From Axinella damicornis (lineage: Eukaryota; Porifera; Demospongiae; Axinellida; Axinellidae), in contig OZ007506.1 in assembly GCA_963931865.1 (NCBI GenBank), positions 18,635,853-18,699,852 on the forward strand: a DNA stretch of 64,000 nt, written 5' to 3'. The notes under the pieces are model-generated. The model was given only the letters and a program-made list of their open reading frames with translations, was not told where the DNA came from and made no database searches. Both the position numbers and the translations under genes were made by a program. Of the stretch, positions 11,801 through 24,724 are shown piece by piece. Each line of letters begins with the position of its first letter. Position 1 is the stretch's first letter.

Positions 11801-14800
11801 TTTTCTAGTAGTGAAGTCTTCATACACGTGCAAGCTAAAAGCAGTAACGGGACTATACACCGTGGAAAAATGTTCTCTTTTGCATGGTCATTTCACACTA
11901 CTTCCCTTCCTTCCGCTCTCTATGTTATTATATGCCTCCTGATGAAATGGCAGCATTTGAGTGGGAGTTGATAAAATGGGAAAGAACCACAATATCTAAC
12001 CTTTGAAGTGGTAGCAACCTCCGACATCTTGAACTGAAATGCGAGAACACTTCCCCCCATGTTGGCCGCACACATCCAGAGACCATGTACGCACACATTG
12101 ACTTCTTGGATGGCAAAGGTCTCATCAAGGTGTGGCACAAATTCAGGTGGGAACTTGAATCCAGGAGCAGAGTTAATGGAGGGTTTTGACTTGGGTATGA
12201 TTTCATCTACGTCCCCACAAGTTAAAGTTTCTGGACGATTTTTCTGTGTACTGAAGGTAATTCCAGTGTCTGGAAGTTGCTCAATTTGAGGTTCCTGCGG
12301 TTGCTCTGTCGGTGACTCTTTGTGTTCAGGTGAAAGATTATCTGCTGAGGCAGCAGAGTCTGTTGCTTCCACAGAATCCTTTTTACCAACTGATGATGAC
12401 AGCTTTCGACCCGTCTTAACAAATCTGGCTACTTTCCTGAAGGACTTTTTCATTTGTTTAGAAGTGGAGGGCTTGTCTCCTTTCACTTCCTTCTCTGGTG
12501 ATAATAAACTCATGCCTTCCTTTGCGGGGCCGTCCTTTGCAGGTGCATCCTTTGCGGGTGAGGGTGTTCTGGAGGGTTCAACTGGAGTAGTAGTAGCCTT
12601 GGATTTCCTGTGAAACATGCTTTTTCTCTCCTTTTGGCGAACTACTCTTCTCTCTGTCCCTGAACTGCCATCAACAAGCGATGAACCAGAAGCAGTGCAA
12701 TCTGTGGATACAGTGACCGAATGGTCTCCATCTACGCTGTCTTGCGATTCCTGTTGTTGCAGTTGCCCTGTCGCCGGAGAAGGAGCGTCTCTTTCCCTTT
12801 CATCCGGCTTCTCCTTCTCTTCGCCCCCTTCGGCAGACGGTTCTTCCTCCACCAGTGGGCTCATAGGGAGATTCATTCTGGGAGCAACACGCACAGGTGC
12901 AAAGTTAATTTTGCCATCAGAACCTTCCTGCAATTTGGGCGGTGGGGGACGAGGAGGGGCTTTTGCACTCATCGGGGTATCAGGTTTTCTGCTTAGTACA
13001 GGGGCTTTTGCACTCATCGGGGTATCAGCTATTCTGCTTTGTACAGGTGAGGCCTTGTATTTCATCTTGAAGTAACGTGCAGTGCTCACGGTGAAAAATG
13101 GCTGGAAGATCACTGTGTGAATGTATTATGCGTGTGATACATGAAAGATACCAGACAGGCATTAAGGACCCCTTGCATGGCTCCAACGTATCTTCAGTTT
13201 ATATGAAAAGACAACACATATAGCAAACCAAACACAAGCTAGCCTCATCTCCATGCAGGCTCTGGAATTGCATATTACACAGCCTACTGTGACATGGTAT
13301 GTACTACACAGCCCAGTACTGGAATATGTGGATGGACAATTACACAGCCCAGTCTATCCCATAGACGTTCCGCAGGGGGGTGTGCTCTATGAACATCCGA
13401 AACTAATGAACTGCTTTAGCACTCAGGAAAGGCATATGAAGATTCTGACTACACCATCATAATCCCCATTGTGATCACCTAGAAACGCAACTAAGGTATG
13501 TACATGCACATGTGGAAATACGAAATATTCATACCTGAGCTGCAGAACCAGAGACGTACCGACCCATCAGTGTGCCTGGAGGTTTAAAGAGTAACAGACA
13601 TGTACATAGATGCACTGCATTGCTGAGGTGTTGGACCTTTATATCATTAATTAATATCCTGTCTGTGAGGGTATGATTAGCCAGTTTCCCCGGCCCAAAT
13701 TTCGACAGTTAATAAGTAGGTTCAATCACTGGGCAGCACTCTGCGCAGAGGTCTGACAAACTCTCCCCTCTGGTGCCACGATATTGATTGCGTCCACTTC
13801 AGCTGCTGCTCCCCGATTGCGTCCACTTCAACTGCTGCTCCCCGATTGTGTCTGCCTCAGCTACTGCTCCCCGATCGTGTCCGATTCAGCTTCTGCTGCT
13901 ACTCCACGATCACGTCTGCTTCACCTCTGGTTGTGTCCGCTTGTAGCCCCAGTCGTTCTGGAAGTTCCAGCCCCTGTCCAACATTATCGACCATTCTTTG
14001 CGGAGTTCGGGGTTCAAAGGTTGTAGTGAAGAAAACAGCCGTACGTATGTCACTAGCCTAGTCCTGCCCCCACTTCTGTTAATTACGCACTGACAGACGC
14101 ACACACATTTAAAATCTTAAGGTGGCGGGCAAGTGATTTTGGAATTAATAATTATGTCATCTAAAATATGTTGTAACCTGCAAGTCCTGCCATGAATGGA
14201 AACCAAATGTGGTAATCAAACACTTCATGGTAATTAAGTGCTACTTATGTACCAAGCCAGGATGTTCTGGAGCAGCAAACAACGGGGACAGCGAATTATT
14301 CAGTATTGATGGAATTAAATAATTTTTCTGTACGTCTCAGTTTCATTGCACGCAAGCTACTGCTACTGTTCTTTCTCAGGATCAAGACAGGCCCAGTCTG
14401 GAGGGGGCTATACGTTGAGTTTATGTAAGTACGCTTCCGAACTAGCCGGATACGGAGTTAACAGTGTTATCGCGAGGTCAATTTTACTGTTTTTGTACAT
14501 CTTGCAGGGGAGAAACCACGATGAGACGTTCGTTCGACGCCATATGACAACGTAGCCCCCTCGAGTAACCAACGGAAGAGCTGCCTGCGAAGAGCATTTT
14601 AACTAAATACGTTCAGCTGATTTATGAGACGTACAGAAAAAACAGTGCTGTATTTCGCCGCGATTTGCAGCTGGCGTTGTCACGGTACGAAGTACGTATA
14701 ACGTAGCGCTCAACTAGACACGCTGTCAATGGATGCCCAACAGCCTTGGAAGAAGAATTAAGGTGGCACAGCATCTTGGATGGCTGCTGCTGGAGCGCTG

Positions 14801-17800
14801 GAGAGCGGTGATTCGGAACTCGAACCACGCCTCCAATTATTGTGCGGTCACGCGCGCGTATCATTGCTTGCCCGCCACCTTAATGTACTGATACTAGCTA
14901 TCATATGTCAGCAGTAATAACAATTAAGCACGATTTTCTCTTTAGAATACATCAATCGTACTTCATCAGCTAAAACCCGTCTGGGCCCCCCAGAAGTCAC
15001 CAGAAGCAACCTCAGGGGCCCCTATGATCGATTGCTTACCTGACCCACAAAATACCCCCATCTATCTTTGAAACAGGCTACACAGCCTACCCTCAATGTT
15101 TTGGTCTCTCAGCTATGGACTAACCCTGTGATGATGAGGTCCGTGGAGATCTGGGGTGCCTCTTCTCCCCACTTCCCACCCATCAGGGGCCACGGCTAAG
15201 AGGGAGAGCAGTATTCATGGTTCTGTAACTCATGTGCAATCACACAAATATTGCAATGCGTCCACCTGTATTGCAACATCTTACGTAGCAATGTTGATAT
15301 TTACAAGTAGCTTCACTCGCTCAGCTACTTTCCCCTCGTTCGCCTACATGAGTAATCCGGCACCGGACAGCTCTCTGTGCAGAGCTGCTGCTCCCTGATT
15401 GCGTCTGCTTCAACTGCTGCTCCCTGTTTGCATCCGCTTCAGCTGCCACTCCCCGACTGCGTCCGCTTCAGCTGCTGCTCTCCGATTGCAGCCGCTCCAG
15501 CTGCTGCTCTCTGATTGCAGCCGCTTCAGCTGCTGCTCCTGATTGCGTCCGCTTCAACTGCTTCTCGATTGCATCTGCTTCGGCTGCTGCTTCCTGATTG
15601 TGTCCGCTTCGACTGCGATTGCATGCAGTTCGAGGTTCAGTAAATTGAAGTACGAAGGTCGCGTGTCACAAGTCTAATCCCGCCCCACAAACATCCCACT
15701 TCCGTCACGCACACACACACACGTTAAAATTGCTGAATTAGAGCTACCCATTGCAAGAACAATGATGGGCGTCAAATGGAATTACATGTTAGCAGTGTGA
15801 AAGTGAACCATATGCAGCATATCAATGTGGTTTTGTCAATAGGCTGATGACCAAAGAGCAGGGCCCAGCCATGACATTCCAAGTGGTCAGGTTGAGGTTT
15901 GTTGGAGATGCAGGCCCGCGTAATAAACTGCGCAATGCGTGCCTGCTAGGGGGGGGGGGGGGGGGGGGGGGTCTAGGGGCATGCCCCCTAGATCGTTTTT
16001 GAAAATAGGGCAGTGTACGATTGGGAGGCTACGGTACATACACACACCTTCGTGGACTTGTGCTCAGCCACCTGCTTGGACTTGACAGAATGCAGCGACG
16101 CAATGAACTCCTCGGGACAGTTTCCACAATACTGCACACAGGTCACCGGGGGAAGGTGAACATCCACGGCGTAGGGCAGGTTGAAGCTTGGGTAGCTGTG
16201 GGCGTGTATGCAGTAATGAACTATCATGTGAACCAAACAAATCTACAATGTGGCTTGACAGATCTAGCCTCGTTCCCAGGCCCGCGCGCCACTTTCGGTT
16301 GCACGAAAGAATACGTACTGCAAGCGACGAAAAGCTGGGAAGGGGGCTGGGAATGAGGCTATGATAGATCGGAGTCAAGTCACTCCACTAATGGAGTTTT
16401 AAGAGAATCACTTCTGGGTTTAATGAAGTACATGTAGATCATTGTATGATACCGAAATGCTACACTGCTTGGTGTGTACTTTACTTCGCGAGTGCTTACA
16501 GCATCACAAATAAAAGATCGCAACAGGAGTGGCTCTTAGTGGGTGTGGTTATTTGAAATGTTGAACGTGCATCATTTAACGTTAAACCATACAATGAACA
16601 TTTGCGAGCTGTCCGTGGCCTTAATTATATGTGTCAAGCGAAGGTGGTCGGTCCATACATGTAGTTCTTCTGATTGCAGTGTCCTGCTCACTGGGAAGTC
16701 GCGTAGCTAGCGAGGTGGCTACACACACGAAGCAAACAAGAGCACATAGCGCGGTAATAATGGAGGGAGGAGCTACCGTCACAAAACACCCAAGCATTCA
16801 CAATCGCAACGATAAGATTGAAGTACCTAAATTACCCTGCAAAAGCATCAAGGTTTCTCACACGCAAAATATTGTAGCATTACGGTAGGCTACCTATAGC
16901 TAACTTACCCTAAGGTCTGCAGGTCATGGACAATGAGCTCATTCTTAGCCAGGATCACAAGTGCAAATGGTTTCTGAGTGTCTGAAAGAAAACAGAATGG
17001 AAATACAGGGGATCAGAAACATGTGGTGGGCACAAGGGCATCCAAAGCACAGGGCCCTAAAATGCTCGGGTAGGAACACAAATTTACACTGCCTATAGGG
17101 ACAAGCTGTAGTAAAGCTTCTGACTGCTGCTCCCTAATCTGCACTGTCTTCCACTGCCACTGGCAGCAGGAGGTTATGAAGGGGCGTGCTTCAGCCTCCC
17201 TAATCTGCACTATCTTCCACTGCCACTGGCAGCATGAGGTTATGAAGGGGCGTGCTTCAGCCTCCCTAATCTGCACTGCCACTGGCGGCAGGAGGTTATG
17301 AAGGGGCGTGCTTCAGCCTCCCTAATCTGCACTGTCTTCCACTGCCACTGGCAGCAGGAGGTTTGAAGGGGTGTGCTTCAGCCTTCCTAATCTGCACTGC
17401 CACTGGCGGCAGGAGGTTATGAAGGGGCGTGCTTCAGCCTTCCTAATCTGCACTGTCACTGCAGGCAGCAGGAGGTTATGAAGGGGCGTGCTTCAGCCTC
17501 CCTAATCTGCACTATCTTCCACTGCCACTGGCAGCAGGAGGTTATGAAGGGGCGTGCTTCAGCCTTCCTAATCTGCACTGTCTTCCACTGCCACTGGCAG
17601 CAGGAGGTTATGAAGGGGCGTGCTTCAGCCTTCCTAATCTGCACTGTCTTCCACTGCCACTGGCAGCAGGAGGTTATGAAGGGGCGTGCTTCAGCCTCCC
17701 TAATCTGCACTGCCACTGGCAGCAGGAGGTTATGAAGGGGTGTGCTTCAGCCTTCCTAATCTGCACTGCCACTGGCAGCAGGAGGTTATGAAGGGGCGTG

Positions 17801-20216
17801 CTTCAGCCTCCCTAATCTGCACTGTCTTCCACTGCCACTGGCAGCAGGAGGTTATGAAGGGGCGTGCTTCAGCCTCCCTAATCTGCACTATCTTCCACTG
17901 CCACTGGCAGCAGGAGGTTATGAAGGGGTGTGCTTCAGCCTTCCTAATCTGCACGATCTTCCACTACCACTGGCAGAAGGAGGTTATGAAGGGGCGTGCT
18001 TCAGCCTTCCTAATCTGCACTGTCTTCCACTGCCACTGGCAGCAGGAGGTTATGAAGGGGCGTGCTTCAGCCTCCCTAATCTGCACTGCCACTGGCGGCA
18101 GGAGGTTATGAAGGGGTGTGCTTCAGCCTTCCTAATCTGCACTGCCACTGGCGGCAGGAGGTTATGAAGGGGCTCACACTACTTTGGATAAGCAGCCTCT
18201 GCTGCCGTATTGTGTGAACATTCTGCAACAAAGCTTGCAGTTTGTCAGCATCTGATTATATCCGTTTGGCCTGCCGTCCTTACCGTAGGGGAAGGGTGAC
18301 GAGGGAAGGCAGACGAAGTCCAGGATGGTGGATGAGGTGGTGACAAGAGAGTGGGACTTGCTGTGGTAGATGGTGAGGGTGAGTGGAGCGGAGGTGGTGT
18401 CCTCTGGGAACCCTCCACTCATCACGTACCAAGCATCACTGTGTGTGTGCATGTGATGTGAGCACAGAGCAATGCAGTTACATCACGGATAAGACGTCAA
18501 TTCCTCAATGTGAGATAAGAAAGGTTAGTGATAGTCTATTGCAGGGTCCCCCCCCCCCTTTAGATTTCAAACCCAGACCCCTAAATGGCAAACTGTCGCA
18601 CACTACTCAATTTTGCCCCCCCCCCCCCCCCCCCCCCCCTCAACTTTCTCTATGTTCTGTTTTGCCCCCCCCCCCCCCCCCCCCCCCCCTTGTGATATTT
18701 TCTGAATTATTGCTTCTCTCACCCACCCACTGGACTAGCAGATAGTCAATTGACCAGCTGATTTCATCTATAGTAGTAGAATGTGTACATGTATATACAT
18801 GGTTTTGGTTAAGTAGGTGTGAAGTTGTAAGCACAGCCGGCAGTGCAGAGATGAGGCATATATACTAGATCTGGTCATGTGTTGCAGGAGCTTATGGGCT
18901 CCTGCTGTGGTGATGTCAGGTGGTGGACACGTACATGGGGGGCAGTGCCCAATGAAGACTCTTGAAGCTCTTTCTTCCAATGTCATTCCGAGTGCTGGAT
19001 GCTAGTGTTTGCAAGGCAACATCAATACTGTGTGTTCTTCACAACGCCGGGGATGGGTTGATGTGAAACAGGAAATAGCATGGTCGGGCACTACCCCCTA
19101 TGTGTCCACTGAGTCACCGCACGTGACCAGATCTCCTAGGGATTCCCCCCTCCATGTTTGCATACTGCAAGCGATCAAAGACAAGATGTGGGAACTAACC
19201 TAAGCGCACCTATGGGTCCAGCTAATCTTATCGAGAGATTGTGTTGATGCTATTGCAGCTAGTTGCAGCTATGGAAAAGTGTTCATTATGAGCATCCCTG
19301 CTGATTCTGGCAAGTGATGCTTTATCAAGACTGCCGATTACTGTCAGTCTATCCCAGTAGTCCATTGTGTTAGGCAGCATAGCAACAACTTCAGAAATAT
19401 TCCAGCTATGATTAGCCCCTTGATGGATAGTATGACAGCCAGTGTGGTCCAACAGCTTAGTATGTGATAAGAAGGTGCTATGTCAATACAAAAACTGTGA
19501 ACCATGAATGCCAATGAGCAACAACAAACCAAGACATGGTTTTCACTGTACACGTCTACATGTACATGGGACTCACTCAGGCTCGCCCCAATTAACTCTC
19601 CTGAGTAATGACACTAGTGGCTAGTTTCGTGGTATCGAGGCTAATATAGCACTCAGCTTTGCCTTGTGCTATATTAGCCTCTCGACCACACCCTTGTCAA
19701 CTAGTATGAGAAAAGTAGGAGTTGACAGGTCTGCTCTACAATCATAGAGAATGTAGTTATATATCCAAACAGAGCCTCCCTGAAATTTGAACATTGTTAT
19801 TTCCGTTGCCATATCAATGACATTTCTTGTATCAACTGGTTTACATGGCTTTAGGCATATCAATGGAGTACATGTGTACTTTCCAATTTGGCCTTCATCA
19901 TCTGAAGGTGGGATTATTGATTAATAGTACACCAGAAGCATGACATTCCCTACAAGAGGTGTATTGCCATAGCAACAGCACGAGCAAAGTTCATTATTCA
20001 TCGAAAGGGTATACTCTAATCTAAGATGTATGTGTCTTTGCTGAATCAATGGTAGAAAGGTACCACAAAGTATATTGCACCTACCTGTCTGTGTGCACAA
20101 TCTGGAGTTTGTAAATTGGCTTGAAGGCAATGCTGTCCACTTCTGGATGTGAAGATGCATAAGATGCATAAATCACAGGGTTATAAACAGAGGTCCTGTT
20201 TGTTTTCAAGATCCCC

Positions 20217-20247
<31 letters not shown>

Positions 20248-23200
20248 ACACACAATTTCATCAGGAAGGAATGCTCAAGTCCAAAGAATTCCCTACATTG
20301 TATTTGTGGGTCCAGAAGATCCCTCTATGTACAGTGTGCTTTATAACCACACCCACATACACCCACCTGCACCCCTCCCCCCAACACACACACACAAACT
20401 GCATGCTCAGTATATAGGGTACAGGACATAAAATAACACTGCTATAGTTTATACTGCTACAGTGTATATTTCAGTATGGCAGAGAGAGACACACTTTCCT
20501 TTTCTCGGCTATAGCAAACACTGGAATCTTACCATATTATTATACCAGGTCTCGTACCTGAAAGTTAAATTTTGGCGATTGTTTTAATTTGGCGATTTGA
20601 TGATAAATTCAACTGCCAAATTGAACATTCACCAATATTAACTAGCTGGCTAGAGATGTGTGTCACAGCAAGATCACACTTTGATTCTGGAAATTTCAAG
20701 AACCAAGATATCGGCCTACTCCAACAGATGGTACACCTAATACCTTAGTCATGCATTACTAAGCAAGTACCTACTATGTGCTATGTATCATGTACTATTC
20801 CCTAGTACCAGAATGCAGGGCATTGTGGGGCTCGCCTGATCAAGTCCTATACATACTTGAGGGAAGCTGGGGTGGGGCCTGAGTGTAAGGGCAAGTAGTC
20901 TCGGAACCAGACTCTCAACCCAAAGGGTATGGGAATCTGGTACCGAGACAAGTAGCTTCTGTCCAGAGCAAGGGCACAGGTGGCACTGCACCACGGGTGG
21001 CACTGCACCACGGGTGCAGTTGTGCAGTTTCAAGCTTGTGTAGTTTCAAGCTCGTAGCTCTCCTCTGTTTATCACGTTTGCAGTACCATAGACTAGGTTG
21101 AGCCTATTCTTGTTCATGGTGGTCTGCAGTTTCAAGCTCGCAGTACGTAGTTCATCCTCGTGCCTCGTAGTGGTGCAAAACGTAACAGGCTCCACCCCAG
21201 TCGTGCAATGCTTGGGGACCGGTCCAGTCCAGAACATGCGCGGCACAATATTATAATTTTCCACTTGGACATTCAGTCATACGCTAAACAGACACCCGAC
21301 AGACAGACACCTGACAGACACCTGACAGATAGCAGACAGACATCCTGAGATCATGATTATTGCGGGGCTTGCTCAGGCTCACCCCAATTACATACATGGT
21401 ATAGCCTGGGATCGGTCGACAATGTGCCCCCCTAAGGAGGCTCTTGCCTCGGTAGACCAATGCCTATGGCCCTTCCCTAGATCATTGAAACCGTATACGT
21501 AATACCGCCAAATTCACTATAGGCCCAATCTGCAAACTTTATCACCTACGTACATGTAGTGACCTTAAGGACATCAGAGCTTACCATGAGGAACTATGAT
21601 CCTCTCTGGCTTGGTCTCAACCTTGCAGTTCCAGTACACAATGCTTCCGTCACTGTAAGAGCATCCGAAGCCCTTACCACTGCCGTGCCAGCTCATGCTT
21701 GTCAGGATCTGAGAAGAGACACCGTCCAATCATGTTACTGTCCAGAACACACAATATACACTAGCCACATGTCTCTCACAGCGCGCTTACACAACAGACC
21801 GAGAAAGGAGGAGTTGCTCCAGTTCGACACAGATTGATCTGGGAGGTGCGTGTACACTGTGTCGTGTGAACGCTCCATTTGTAGGTGCAGCTTTGTGGGT
21901 CAAAGTTCATAAGAGAGCAAGAAGATGGTGTCTCACAAGTTTGCAGTTCTTGCTGGTACGGAAACAGGAAACATCGACAGTAGACTATACCAACGGCTTC
22001 AATTGCGTTTATACATGATACGTGGTGCGGGAGCACTCCAGGTCAGGTCCAGTTCGATGAAGTGTGGTGGTCTCATATAGCTGAGCGGATCGGAGCGGTT
22101 TGGCTCGAGTGTACAAATGCATACATTATGAGGTCATTCACCAGTTCGAACTGCGTCAATCCAGAGGGCTAGTGTAAACGGGCTGTTAGTCACACCACTG
22201 TGACCTACCAAGTGTGCCCACAATTAGGCTTACCATAAGCGTTAGAGGATGTTGAAGGGAGATTTTACTTGTCTACTGGTTTCAGTTTTGTGTTGATGTC
22301 TGTAAATTTTGGCTCAACTATTGTCACATCAGCCGATTATATGCAATGGACGCCAATTGGCATCATGTACACGAATGTCATACAGAGCAGCTTGCATCTC
22401 GTCTGTGGGAAGGTTGGGACTCACCAGCACAGTGAACATTGTTACCCCGTGCGCATGCGCAGCAGGGGTAGAGTGATCGGTTTGTTTGTCAGTCAGTCAG
22501 TCAGTCAGTCTGTCTGTCCTTCCAAGTGGTTTGAGCAGTGAAGGCTTATTTCAGGATAAAAGTGTCAGAATTCAGAAAATACTAGCGTCTACACGGACAT
22601 AACTCAAGGACCAGAGATCCACTCGAGAGCCTGAAAAAAGTTGCGTGAATGTCGACGATTAGCTATGTTCTAATTTATACAACTTGACCACACCCCGTTT
22701 CTAACATTACTGCCACAACTTACGGTATCTTATTCTGCATTGCATGCTGCAATAAAAATCAGTAAGCCCTAGTTATCTCATCGTGCATGCTGTAATAAAA
22801 TGCATGAATGATTGGCAGTTAAAAAGTCGCACACGGGCTATGTGCTCTGCTGAGCACCTCTAGTTTTTGTTTCACTCTTCAGAGATGCATTAAACTTCTC
22901 TGACGTTTCAAACCCAAGTAAAAGCTTTGTGACAACATAAATCAATTCCCAATTTGGAGATTCCAGGATGTTTTGATGATACTAAGAAACAAATCTATGG
23001 AAACTAGCCTTGTTGTGCCGGGGAGGAGCCTGGGAACGAGGCTACATGCAAACTTAACAACGTCTACAGTCATGGCAACAAGTACGAAGTACGGCCCATG
23101 GCACTGGGCCTAGACCCTAAGGGGCTGTTCTTCATACTTGATACAGGTATGTACATGTAGCCTCTCCACCACAGCTTTTGTCGCTTGCAGTACGAAAATC

Positions 23201-24672
23201 GCGGAGAAGGCCTGGAAGGGTTTCGCACGTGATGCGTGCCGCGACCGTCATAAAACGTCATCTGTTCAAGACCACTATGTACTAGTACACTAGCTACGAT
23301 CGCGTACGGAGATAAGTCAACGGCCAGAAGAGAGCCACACCGACTTATCCAAGCTAGAAGTCTTACCTTCGAAGTAATGCTGAGCTGCAAGTGTTGTACT
23401 TTCCAGAACGATGGCGGAGTGAACAGTCAAAGCGCTTCATGCGCTTCGAAGTTATAACCGTTGCATTGCAGCCATCTCTCAGCGGTTTTGTTTCAAATCG
23501 AGGTATGTTGTATAGGTAGGACCTGCCTCTCCTCTGGAGTTTGTCTGGTCTCTGTAGCGTCTCTGGAACAGGCGATAGCCAGTTGAATACTGTGAGTATG
23601 TATTAACGGAATCCGTGACGTAAGCGGCGGCACGCATCACGTGCGAAACCCTTCCAGGCCTTCTCCGCGATTTTCGTACTGCAAGCGACAAAAGCTGTGG
23701 TAGAGGCCTGGGAACGAGGCTAATGTACATGTACTCAACAACTGCAGCACATTGACAAGCGGTACTTACGTGATTGTTTGGGGGGTAGTAGCCGTAACGC
23801 CGATCAGCACTTTTGCTCTTCAGGTTCCAGAGCACACAGAGTCCACTGACGTAGGCTATCAGCAACTACAACATAGCAAGATTGTTAGCAATGCGGATAT
23901 ACTACAATGTACTACAACTTTACCTATACAACATACATGTAGCAAGATTGTTAGCAATGCGGATATACTACAATGTACTACAACTTTACCTATACAACAT
24001 ACATGTAGCAAGATTGTAATTAGCAATGCGGATATACTACAATGTACCAATGCGGATATACTACAATGTACCACAACTTTACCTGCACAACATAGCAAGA
24101 TTGTTAGCAATGCGGATGTACTACAACTTTATCTATACCCGATCATGATCAGTACTGAAAATCACACTGTTTCCACTAATAAGATCATGTCATGCATAAA
24201 ACCCAGAATTCATGAGCCACATGACACCCGATAGTTCAGATGTATGTGCACAGACAAGCACACAGTAGACGTACATGTAGCCTCATTCCCAGGCCTTCTC
24301 ACCCCCGCGTTAGCACTGCAAGCGACAAATGCTGGGGTGAGAAGGCCTGGGAATGAGGCTACAGTAGACGGGGTAGTAACGTACTACATGCACTAGTGTT
24401 GCTCCCAGGCCACGTGTGAGGAGCCATCTTTGATTGCCATAGTGCAACAAATCGTACGATGACGGACGGAACGATACTACAGGTCATATACGATGCCTCA
24501 TGAAATCATGGGGTAGTTCATGCACGCACAAACCCATGCCACTATCCCCTCCTCCATGACATGGGAATACGGCTAGACTCCCACCTTGCTCTGGTCCATG
24601 GGGTGCTCACACACTCCTACAACATCACCGGGTTTGACCCGCTGGTGGCTATGCATGTGTGTGTGTGGGAGG

Positions 24673-24724
<52 letters not shown>

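Noticed and set aside
12320..13075. Plus-strand frames opposite the large tomosyn exon
   Set aside because: Shadow frames; the minus strand has matching family sequence at both ends and consistent splice phase.
17013..18167. Repetitive frames such as QIREAEARPFITSCCQ
   Set aside because: Products of the ~51/64 bp minisatellite on both strands.
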